From Clostridiales bacterium UBA5446 (GTDB lineage Bacteria; Bacillota; Clostridia; Oscillospirales; Oscillospiraceae): DNA of 5,086 nt. A program made the translations under genes and the position numbers. The notes beneath the pieces were generated by a model, which saw only the letters and a list, made by a program, of their open reading frames with translations, did not search any database and was not told the origin of the DNA. The stretch spans positions 21,025 to 26,110 of the forward strand of contig DIRC01000009.1 of assembly GCA_002427465.1 (NCBI GenBank), read 5' to 3'. Of this stretch, positions 1-5,086 are shown piece after piece; positions within the stretch are counted from its first letter, which is position 1; each line of letters opens with the position of its first letter.

Positions 1-1
1 T

Positions 2-3000
2 TGGGAATGTCACTGCGGTAAATATAAGAAAATACGCTATAAAGGCAAAATCTGCGACCGCTGCGGCGTGGAGGTTACGAAATCCAAGGTTCGCCGCGAG
101 CGCATGGGGCATATAGAGCTTGCCGCGCCGGTGTCTCATATTTGGTATTTTAAAGGCATCCCGTCCCGCATGGGACTGCTGCTGGACATTACCCCCCGTA
201 TTCTGGAAAAGGTACTGTATTTCGGCTCTTATATCGTAACGGACCCCGGTTTTTCACCGCTCCAGAAAAATCAGATACTCACCGAAAGGGAGTATCGCGA
301 CATGCGCGAAAAATATGAGGACGATTTTGAAGCCGGCATGGGCGCGGAGGCCATCAAGAAGCTCCTGCAGCAGATCAATTGCGAACAGCTTTCGACCCAG
401 CTCCGGGAGGAGCTTCAGAACGCCACCGGCCAGAAGAAGGCGAAGCTGGTTAAGAGGCTTGAGGTGGTCGAGGCATTCCGGCTGAGCGGCAACAAGCCCG
501 AGTGGATGATTATCGACATTTTGCCGGTTATTCCACCGGAAATACGGCCGATGGTGCAGCTGGATGGCGGCAGGTTCGCCACAAGCGACCTGAACGATCT
601 TTACCGCCGGGTCATTAACCGCAACAACCGGCTCAAGCGGCTTATGCAGCTGAACGCGCCGGACATTATCGTCCGGAACGAGAAGCGGATGCTGCAGGAG
701 GCTGTGGACTCGCTGATCGATAACGGCCGCCGCGGCCGAGCCGTAACCGGCGCCAATTCCAGGGCGTTGAAGAGCCTTTCAGATATGCTCAAGGGCAAGC
801 AGGGGCGTTTCCGCCAGAACCTGCTGGGCAAGCGCGTGGACTATTCCGGGCGTTCCGTTATTGTCGTGGGCCCGGATCTGAAAATATACCAGTGCGGCGT
901 GCCGAAAGAAATGGCAATTGAGCTGTTCCGCCCATTTGTCATGAACAAGCTGGTTCAGGAAGGCCTGGCAAACAACATTAAATCCGCTAAAAAGATGGTC
1001 GATAAGCAGCGCACCGAGGTTTGGGACGCTTTGGATGTTGTCATTAAAGAACACCCGGTTCTGCTTAACCGGGCGCCGACGCTGCACAGGCTGGGCATAC
1101 AGGCTTTTGAACCGATCCTTGTTGAAGGGCGCGCCCTCCGGCTGCATCCGCTGGTTTGCACGGCGTATAACGCCGACTTTGACGGCGACCAGATGGCAAT
1201 CCACGTTCCGCTCTCGGCGGAGGCCCAGGCGGAGGCCCGCATCCTGATGCTTTCCGCCAATAACCTGCTCCGGCCTCAGGATGGCCACCCGGTCACGGTT
1301 CCGACTCAGGATATGATTCTGGGTTCGTATTATCTCACGTATACCCGGCTCGGAAAAGCCGAAAAGGGCGCGGAGTCCGTGCTGGTAACCAACGCTGGCG
1401 ATACCGGGCTGCCCGAGGGTGTGATCGTTGACGCGGACGATTTTGTGGCCGCCAATAAAGCCGCGAAGGCGGCGGATAAGCGCGAGGCTGAGTATACCCC
1501 GCTCCACGCGTTTTCTACCCCGGCCGAGGCGATTATGGCCTATAACGCTGAAGTTATCGGCATACACGCGCCGGTGCGGGTCAGGGTGGAGAAGACGATT
1601 GACGGCGTTCCGGCCCATCGGCTCATCCGGACAACGGTAGGGCGGATCATCTTCAACGGACCCATTCCGCAGGATCTTGGATATGTGGACCGTACCGATC
1701 CGGAGCATGCCTTCGACCATGAGATTGGATTCACTGTGGGAAAGAAGCAGCTGGGCGATATCATCGACCGCTGCATCAACAAATACGGTTTTACCATCTC
1801 CGCTGAAGTTCTGGATAATATCAAGGCCCTTGGCTTCAAATACGCGACTCAGGGCGCCATTACAATTTCAATTGCGGACATGACCGTTCCGGACGCCAAA
1901 AAGACGCTGATCGAGGCGACGGAGCGCAAAGTGCTTGATATTGAAAAACAATATAAGCGCGGGCTTTTGACCAATAATGAACGGTACCGCCTGGTCGTTA
2001 ACGAGTGGGAGCAGACGACAAAGGGCGTTACCGGCGCGCTTCAAAACTGCCTGGATGAATTCAACCCAATTTATATGATGGCCAATTCCGGCGCCCGCGG
2101 CAGCATGAACCAGATCCGGCAGCTTGCCGGTATGCGCGGACTTATGGCCAACACCTCCGGTAAAACCATCGAGATCCCGATTAAGGCCAACTTCCGCGAA
2201 GGCCTTTCGGTTTTGGAGTACTTCATTTCCAGCCGAGGCGCCAGAAAGGGACTGGCGGACACGGCCCTGCGCACCGCCGACTCCGGATATCTTACACGCC
2301 GCCTGGTCGACGTTTCTCAGGATGTGATCATCCGCTCACAGGACTGCGGCACCACTTCTGGTGAATGGGTATCGGCGGTATACGATAAGGGGCAGGAGGT
2401 TCAGTCCTTCGGCGTCAGCATACACGGACGGTTCCCGGCGGTGCCTGTGACCAACCCCGAAACGGGAGAAATCATATTTGATACCGAGCATATGTTCATG
2501 CCTGAGGACGCCAAAGTTCTTGAGGCGGCGGGCATTCACAAGGTGCTGATCCGAAGTGTGCTCAACTGCGAGGCAAAAAGCGGCGTCTGCGCCAAGTGCT
2601 ATGGCATTAACCTGGCGGTGGGGCGGCCGGTTAACCCGGGCGAGGCAGTCGGCGTGATTGCCGCCCAGTCCATCGGTGAACCGGGCACGCAGCTAACGAT
2701 GCGTACCTTCCACACCGGCGGCGTGGCCGGCGACGATATCACCCAGGGCCTGCCTCGCGTTGAAGAACTGTTCGAGGCCCGCAAGCCGAAAAAGATGGCG
2801 GTGCTTTCTGAAATCTCCGGCACTGTCACCATAGAGGAAACCAAGAAGAACGCAATTTATGCCATCAATGTTGTCAACGAAGCCGATGGAGATACCAGAG
2901 TTTATACGGTTCCGTACTCCGCGGGAATCCTTGTGTCAACCGGCGAGCACGTGGATCAGGGCCAGGAACTTACCGCCGGCGCCCTCAATCCCCACGACGT

Positions 3001-3589
3001 GCTGCGTATTCGTGGCGTTGACGACGACCAGTTTGGCCGTCCCGGCGTCAGGAACTATCTGGTTCAGGAGGTTCAGAAGGTATACCGCCAGCAGGGCGTT
3101 GATATTAACGACAAGCATATCGAGGTAATTGTACGCCAGATGATGCGCAAAGTGCGCATAGAGGATGCGGGGAGCACAACGCTTCTTTCCGGGGCTACGG
3201 TGGATATCAGTGAATTGAAGGCCGTCAACGCGGAGATTGCCAGACGGATTGCTGCGGGAGAAAAGGACGAAAACGGCAATAAGCTGATTCCGGCTTCCTT
3301 CACCCAGTTGCTGATGGGCATCACCAAGGCATCCCTGGCTACCGAAAGCTTCCTGTCCGCCGCCTCATTCCAGGAGACGACGAAGGTTCTCACAGAGGCC
3401 GCCATCAAGGGTAAGGTGGACCATCTTGTCGGCCTGAAGGAAAACGTCATTATCGGCAAGCTGATTCCAGCGGGAACCGGTCTTTCCCTCTACCGCGACT
3501 TCGAATCGGAGACGGACGAAGAAATCACCGCGTCAGCCGAGAAATATGTCGACCTTTCAGTTCTGGTCAAGCGGACCAACGCGCTGTAA
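2..3589 (+). CDS. rpoC: RNA polymerase beta' subunit (5' truncated by window)
   Basis: This is the largest catalytic subunit of DNA-dependent RNA polymerase; with beta it forms the active cleft. The open frame runs from base 2 to a TAA at 3587-3589 (1195 codons in view). About 57 N-terminal residues are missing, judged against Bacillus subtilis beta' from memory; the GTG at 68 is an internal valine, not a start. Residue numbers are for the visible fragment. The N-terminal zinc site is C3, C5, C18, C21. The switch region is LLGKRVDYSGRSVI (274-287). The Mg2+-binding active-site motif NADFDGDQM is at 390-398 (D392, D394, D396). The bridge helix begins near 740 (YFISSRGARKGLADTALRTA). The second zinc site is C782, C856, C863, C866. 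The trigger loop LTMRTFHTGG holds M900, R901 and H904. No SI3 insertion follows it, unlike enterobacteria. An Ala-rich loop of about 54 residues (452-505) is longer than in B. subtilis. rpoB presumably lies upstream (inference). Confidence 0.98.
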   Translation, partial: WECHCGKYKKIRYKGKICDRCGVEVTKSKVRRERMGHIELAAPVSHIWYFKGIPSRMGLLLDITPRILEKVLYFGSYIVTDPGFSPLQKNQILTEREYRDMREKYEDDFEAGMGAEAIKKLLQQINCEQLSTQLREELQNATGQKKAKLVKRLEVVEAFRLSGNKPEWMIIDILPVIPPEIRPMVQLDGGRFATSDLNDLYRRVINRNNRLKRLMQLNAPDIIVRNEKRMLQEAVDSLIDNGRRGRAVTGANSRALKSLSDMLKGKQGRFRQNLLGKRVDYSGRSVIVVGPDLKIYQCGVPKEMAIELFRPFVMNKLVQEGLANNIKSAKKMVDKQRTEVWDALDVVIKEHPVLLNRAPTLHRLGIQAFEPILVEGRALRLHPLVCTAYNADFDGDQMAIHVPLSAEAQAEARILMLSANNLLRPQDGHPVTVPTQDMILGSYYLTYTRLGKAEKGAESVLVTNAGDTGLPEGVIVDADDFVAANKAAKAADKREAEYTPLHAFSTPAEAIMAYNAEVIGIHAPVRVRVEKTIDGVPAHRLIRTTVGRIIFNGPIPQDLGYVDRTDPEHAFDHEIGFTVGKKQLGDIIDRCINKYGFTISAEVLDNIKALGFKYATQGAITISIADMTVPDAKKTLIEATERKVLDIEKQYKRGLLTNNERYRLVVNEWEQTTKGVTGALQNCLDEFNPIYMMANSGARGSMNQIRQLAGMRGLMANTSGKTIEIPIKANFREGLSVLEYFISSRGARKGLADTALRTADSGYLTRRLVDVSQDVIIRSQDCGTTSGEWVSAVYDKGQEVQSFGVSIHGRFPAVPVTNPETGEIIFDTEHMFMPEDAKVLEAAGIHKVLIRSVLNCEAKSGVCAKCYGINLAVGRPVNPGEAVGVIAAQSIGEPGTQLTMRTFHTGGVAGDDITQGLPRVEELFEARKPKKMAVLSEISGTVTIEETKKNAIYAINVVNEADGDTRVYTVPYSAGILVSTGEHVDQGQELTAGALNPHDVLRIRGVDDDQFGRPGVRNYLVQEVQKVYRQQGVDINDKHIEVIVRQMMRKVRIEDAGSTTLLSGATVDISELKAVNAEIARRIAAGEKDENGNKLIPASFTQLLMGITKASLATESFLSAASFQETTKVLTEAAIKGKVDHLVGLKENVIIGKLIPAGTGLSLYRDFESETDEEITASAEKYVDLSVLVKRTNAL

Positions 3590-3643
3590 AGTTTTCTGTT
3601 TATTCGCAGCCCTCGGGCGTGGGCGCCTCGTTTAACGGGGATT

Positions 3644-3662
3644 CCGCGGCCCGGGGCAGCGG
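3644..3662 (+). other. GC-rich imperfect stem-loop after rpoC
   Basis: This lies in the GC-rich first half of the rpoC-rpsL gap. CCGC/GCGG closes a stem that continues after one G-A mismatch as GCC/GGC with a 3-base loop. A longer, more interrupted pairing with GCCCT at 3609-3613 is also possible. No T-run follows on the + strand, so it is not a canonical intrinsic terminator. It may only slow polymerase, or be incidental to high GC. It is the only structure seen between the rpoC stop and the rpsL promoter, so readthrough from rpoC into rpsL seems possible. Confidence 0.3.
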
Positions 3663-3704
3663 AAGTGCGCGTACCGGGTGAAGATTCTGCAAGGGAAAAT
3701 TAGC

Positions 3705-3733
3705 TTGACTATTTTTGTGTATTATGCTAAACT
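3705..3733 (+). promoter_or_regulatory. Sigma-A-type promoter for rpsL
   Basis: The -35 is TTGACT (3705-3710, 5 of 6 to consensus). A 17-base spacer follows, then the -10 TAAACT (3728-3733, 4 of 6), preceded by a TG at 3725-3726, which makes an extended -10. The flanks are AT-rich within an otherwise GC-rich window. The expected transcription start is around 3737-3742, giving an rpsL leader of about 95 bases. It would let the str genes be transcribed separately from rpoBC. Spacing and extended -10 make it a good candidate, but it is a sequence match only. Confidence 0.72.
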
Positions 3734-3770
3734 TTTATCTCGCTTGAGCATAGCTGAGCAGTGTGTAGTT

Positions 3771-3804
3771 TTTTCCCGGGAAAACCAAAACTTTCCCGGT
3801 AAAA
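3771..3804 (+). repeat. Repeated TTTCCCGG(G/T)AAAA element in rpsL leader
   Basis: TTTCCCGGGAAAA (3772-3784) recurs as TTTCCCGGTAAAA (3792-3804), 12 of 13 identical with starts exactly 20 bases apart. The first copy lies inside a perfect 14-base palindrome, TTTTCCCGGGAAAA (3771-3784). As RNA, CCGGGAAA (3776-3783) can pair perfectly with TTTCCCGG (3792-3799) around an 8-base loop. The block sits downstream of the predicted transcription start and 16 bases before the rpsL ribosome binding site. It could be a protein operator spanning about two helical turns, or a leader hairpin. No T-run follows directly, so it is not an evident terminator. No known regulator site was recognised. Confidence 0.6.
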
Positions 3805-3815
3805 ATAGCATTTTT
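3801..3815 (+). repeat. AT-only inverted repeat before rpsL RBS
   Basis: AAAAAT (3801-3806) and ATTTTT (3810-3815) are perfect inverted repeats around the triplet AGC. They abut the hairpin formed by the upstream repeat pair and end 5 bases before the AAGGAGG of rpsL. The helix would be weak as RNA. It may simply keep the ribosome binding site free of strong structure, or it may compete with the upstream hairpin, whose second repeat copy shares bases 3801-3804. Confidence 0.35.
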
Positions 3816-3820
3816 GAAGA

Positions 3821-3827
3821 AAGGAGG
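3821..3827 (+). promoter_or_regulatory. Ribosome binding site of rpsL
   Basis: AAGGAGG lies 6 bases before ATG 3834 and is a full match to the anti-Shine-Dalgarno core. It fixes the rpsL start at 3834. The same frame is open upstream to a GTG at 3678, but those 52 codons cross the promoter and leader and have no resemblance to S12. Confidence 0.9.
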
Positions 3828-3833
3828 AAGACC

Positions 3834-4256
3834 ATGCCGACTTTTAACCAACTGGTAAGAAAGGGCAGAGAGCAGGCAACCTACAAATCCGCATCTCCCG
3901 CAATGCAGAAAAACCTCAATACCATAAAGAACTGTGAAACAGATCTTTCGTCTCCCCAGAAGCGTGGTGTTTGCACCGCTGTCAGAACCTCAACGCCCAA
4001 GAAGCCGAACTCTGCGCTGCGTAAGATCGCACGTGTTCGCCTGACCAACGGATATGAGGTTACAGCCTATATCCCCGGCGTCGGACACAACCTGCAGGAG
4101 CATAGCGTCGTGATGATCCGGGGCGGACGTGTGAAAGACCTGCCTGGCGTGCGCTACCACATCATCCGCGGTTCGCTGGATACCCAGGGCGTTACCGGAC
4201 GCAAGCAGAGCCGTTCCAAGTACGGTGCAAAGCGTCCCAAGGCCAACAAAAAATAA
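3834..4256 (+). CDS. rpsL: 30S ribosomal protein S12
   Basis: S12 sits at the decoding centre of the 30S subunit, contacts helices 18, 27 and 44 of 16S rRNA, and governs tRNA selection accuracy. The protein is 140 residues, starting MPTFNQLVRKGREQ. It is close to the Firmicutes length (138 in B. subtilis) and longer than the 124 of E. coli because of the segment around residues 20-40. Diagnostic stretches are SSPQKRGVCT (39-48), TPKKPNSALRK (54-64), GHNLQEHSV (84-92) and RGGRVKDLPGVRYH (96-109). K56 and K101 align with E. coli K42 and K87 (mature numbering), where streptomycin resistance changes fall, and both are wild-type lysines here. D102 is the aspartate that RimO methylthiolates in species having that enzyme. 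The basic tail ends in PKANKK. The gene has its own likely promoter upstream, and rpsG follows after 164 bases. Confidence 0.98.
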   Translation: MPTFNQLVRKGREQATYKSASPAMQKNLNTIKNCETDLSSPQKRGVCTAVRTSTPKKPNSALRKIARVRLTNGYEVTAYIPGVGHNLQEHSVVMIRGGRVKDLPGVRYHIIRGSLDTQGVTGRKQSRSKYGAKRPKANKK

Positions 4257-4264
4257 GAATACCG

Positions 4265-4282
4265 CAACAGATTGCCCTGTTG
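4265..4282 (+). other. Weak stem-loop after rpsL
   Basis: CAACAG (4265-4270) pairs perfectly with CTGTTG (4277-4282) around the 6-base loop ATTGCC, starting 8 bases after the rpsL stop. It is followed by TTTATATA rather than a clean T-run. It could be a weak or leaky terminator, or a 3' end protecting rpsL mRNA. With a short stem of mixed composition, strong termination seems unlikely. The bases overlap the putative -35 of the next promoter. Confidence 0.3.
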
Positions 4283-4301
4283 TTTATATACATTATATAA
4301 T
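4272..4301 (+). promoter_or_regulatory. Candidate internal promoter for rpsG-fusA
   Basis: A perfect -10 TATAAT (4296-4301) lies 18 bases downstream of TTGCCC (4272-4277, 4 of 6 to the -35 consensus). It sits in a sharply bounded AT-rich island (4283-4309) between GC-rich flanks. Transcription would start near 4308 and give a leader of about 113 bases ahead of rpsG. Repeated TA steps give several overlapping -10-like hexamers, so the match is less specific than the rpsL promoter. The island could instead be a structural spacer. Confidence 0.5.
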
Positions 4302-4311
4302 ATATATAAGC

Positions 4312-4381
4312 CTCGGGGCGCGGCGGGGAACCAGTGTGCGCGGCGGAGGGATGCCTCAGTCGGCGCCGGCGGTTCCACGAG
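4312..4381 (+). promoter_or_regulatory. Nested stem structure in rpsG leader
   Basis: Four helices nest on one axis. CTCG (4312-4315) pairs with CGAG (4378-4381). GGAACC (4327-4332) pairs with GGTTCC (4371-4376). GC-CGGCG (4338-4345, one bulged G) pairs with CGCCGGC (4364-4370). GAGG (4346-4349) pairs with CCTC (4354-4357) around the tetraloop GATG. Single-stranded bulges remain on the 5' side (4316-4326, 4333-4337) and the 3' side (4358-4363). No frame here looks coding. The position between rpsL and rpsG matches where S7 binds str mRNA to repress translation in E. coli, so a ribosomal-protein autoregulatory site is a reasonable inference. The sequence does not resemble a leader I recognise, and high GC eases chance pairing. 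Confidence 0.45.
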
Positions 4382-4405
4382 TACCTGTGAAGTCATTTTT
4401 TAATG

Positions 4406-4412
4406 AAGGAGG
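4406..4412 (+). promoter_or_regulatory. Ribosome binding site deciding rpsG start
   Basis: AAGGAGG lies 8 bases before GTG 4421. An in-frame ATG at 4403 overlaps this Shine-Dalgarno, so it would be a poor initiation site. Choosing GTG gives the canonical S7 N-terminus MPRRG. TCATT (4393-4397) can pair with AATGA (4402-4406) around TTTT, a small hairpin touching the first base of the ribosome binding site. Confidence 0.88.
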
Positions 4413-4420
4413 GAAGTATA

Positions 4421-4891
4421 GTGCCCAGAAGAGGTAACGTTCCCAAAAGAGAAATTCTGCCGGATCCGATCTACAACAGCGTGCTTGTCACCAAGCTGAT
4501 CAACAGCATCATGCTCGACGGCAAAAAGGGTGTAGCACAGAAAGTTGTATACGATGCTTTCGATATCATCAAGGATAAGACCGGAAAAGCGCCTCTCGAG
4601 GCGTTTACTGAGGCGATGAATAACATCATGCCCAGTCTTGAGGTTAAGGCACGCCGTGTCGGCGGCGCCACCTATCAGGTTCCGATCGAAGTCAGGCCGG
4701 AGCGCCGCCAGACCCTTGGTCTGCGCTGGCTCACGGCATACGCGCGCAAGCGCAACGAAAAAACAATGAAAGAGCGACTGGCCAACGAGATTATGGATGC
4801 CTGCAACGGCCTCGGCGCCGCAGTCAAGAAGCGCGAGGATACCCACAAGATGGCAGAGTCCAACAAGGCTTTCGCGCATTTCAGATGGTAA
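4421..4891 (+). CDS. rpsG: 30S ribosomal protein S7
   Basis: S7 is a primary 16S rRNA-binding protein that starts assembly of the 30S head (3' major domain) and lies near the E-site and mRNA exit. The protein is 156 residues, the usual Gram-positive length. It starts at GTG with MPRRGNVPKREILPDPIYNS and ends in the typical AESNKAFAHFRW. Family hallmarks are LVTKLINSIMLDGKKG (22-37), the beta-hairpin RRVGGATYQVPIEV (78-91), the arginine-rich RPERRQTLGLRWL (92-104) and AAVKKREDTHKMAE (133-146). An upstream in-frame ATG at 4403 would add MKEGSI, which is not an S7 feature. fusA begins 19 bases after the stop, so the two are very likely co-transcribed. In E. coli, S7 represses the str operon; here that role is only suggested by the structured leader. 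Confidence 0.98.
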   Translation: MPRRGNVPKREILPDPIYNSVLVTKLINSIMLDGKKGVAQKVVYDAFDIIKDKTGKAPLEAFTEAMNNIMPSLEVKARRVGGATYQVPIEVRPERRQTLGLRWLTAYARKRNEKTMKERLANEIMDACNGLGAAVKKREDTHKMAESNKAFAHFRW

Positions 4892-4897
4892 CTGATT

Positions 4898-4903
4898 TAG
4901 GAG
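4898..4903 (+). promoter_or_regulatory. Ribosome binding site of fusA
   Basis: TAGGAG lies 7 bases before ATG 4911, within the 19-base rpsG-fusA spacer. It is weaker than the AAGGAGG of rpsL and rpsG, so coupling to rpsG translation may help (inference). Confidence 0.75.
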
Positions 4904-4910
4904 CAATTTA

Positions 4911-5086
4911 ATGCCCAGAGAATATTCCCTTAAAAACACAAGAAATATTGGCATAATGGCTCACATCGACGCCGGCAAGACGACGACGACCGAACGGATA
5001 CTGTTCTATACGGGCGTCAACTATAAGCTGGGAGAGGTCCATGAGGGCAACGCCACCATGGACTGGATGGAGCAGGAGCAGGAGCG
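4911..5086 (+). CDS. fusA: Elongation factor G (3' truncated by window)
   Basis: EF-G is the GTPase that drives translocation of tRNA and mRNA on the ribosome and, with RRF, ribosome recycling. Only 58 full codons plus two bases are in view. They match the N-terminus of the family. MPREYSLKNTRNIGIMAHID leads into the P-loop (G1), AHIDAGKTTTTE at residues 17-28, with K23 and T24 as the nucleotide phosphate and Mg2+ contacts. HEGNATMDWMEQEQE (44-58) leads to switch I. The G2 motif (RGITI), which begins with the cut codon, and the remaining G motifs lie beyond the window. Full-length EF-G is about 690-700 residues. The N-terminus favours EF-G over the tetracycline-resistance paralogues (Tet proteins) because of the RNIGIMAHIDAGKTTTTERI context and the position after rpsG. 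Confidence 0.96.
   Translation, partial: MPREYSLKNTRNIGIMAHIDAGKTTTTERILFYTGVNYKLGEVHEGNATMDWMEQEQE

Noticed and set aside
779..1720. Minus-strand open frame of 313 codons inside rpoC
   Set aside because: It lies wholly within a well-conserved beta' region, is a GC-rich shadow frame and resembles no protein family.
3771..3784. TTTTCCCGGGAAAA as a CodY box
   Set aside because: The arms TTTTC and GAAAA fit, but the centre is 4 bases where the CodY consensus has 1, and the position inside the leader gives no further support.
3776..3815. Leader hairpins as an intrinsic terminator before rpsL
   Set aside because: The 8-bp stem is followed by TAAAAATAGC, not a T-run. The T-run at 3811-3815 follows only an AT-only stem that would be too weak.
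3678..3833. Upstream in-frame extension of rpsL from GTG 3678
   Set aside because: The 52 extra codons cross the promoter and leader, have no ribosome binding site of their own and do not match S12. ATG 3834 has AAGGAGG at ideal spacing.
3834..4256. Streptomycin-resistance substitutions in S12
   Set aside because: K56 and K101, equivalent to E. coli K42 and K87, are both lysine. A49 where E. coli and B. subtilis have Arg appears in other Clostridia as far as I recall.
4265..4290. Strong terminator between rpsL and rpsG
   Set aside because: The stem is only 6 bp of mixed composition and is followed by alternating T and A rather than a T-run. Operon continuity to rpsG is the rule in this locus.
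1..5086. A novel accessory, defence or mobile system
   Set aside because: Every coding base belongs to conserved housekeeping genes in their usual order. There are no inserted genes, terminal repeats, target-site duplications or spacer arrays.

Overview
This is a core-genome segment running from the transcription operon into the str operon of a bacterium. In order, all on the + strand: rpoC (RNA polymerase beta', lacking its N-terminal end), rpsL (30S protein S12, complete), rpsG (30S protein S7, complete) and the first 58 codons of fusA (elongation factor G). No mobile element, CRISPR array, tRNA or accessory gene is visible, and the minus strand holds only shadow frames of these genes.

The likely host is a Gram-positive member of the Firmicutes, probably class Clostridia and plausibly near Oscillospiraceae/Ruminococcaceae. 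Four things support this. The beta' trigger loop has no SI3 insertion of the enterobacterial kind. S12 is 140 residues with the longer N-terminal segment seen in Firmicutes rather than the 124 residues of E. coli. Shine-Dalgarno sequences are strong (AAGGAGG). The promoters look like the housekeeping sigma-A type. The coding DNA is fairly GC-rich by eye, unlike low-GC Clostridium. The family-level placement is inference from remembered protein sequences.

Layout: rpoC ends at 3589. A 244-base gap (3590-3833) follows, with a GC-rich first half that forms imperfect stems without a T-tract. It then carries a good promoter with an extended -10 and a leader with a repeated TTTCCCGG(G/T)AAAA element and hairpins just ahead of the rpsL ribosome binding site. 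No L7Ae-like ribosomal protein gene lies here, although one often does in Firmicutes. rpsL (3834-4256) is followed by a second sizeable gap (4257-4420) with an AT-rich island containing a perfect TATAAT and a GC-rich stretch that folds into a long nested stem ahead of rpsG. rpsG starts at GTG 4421, and fusA follows after only 19 bases.

Together the genes supply the catalytic half of RNA polymerase, two 30S proteins (decoding centre and 3' domain assembly) and the translocase. The two non-coding gaps are the only places where something not already well described may lie. The nested rpsG leader and the repeated element in the rpsL leader are the best candidates for post-transcriptional or transcriptional control of the str genes.
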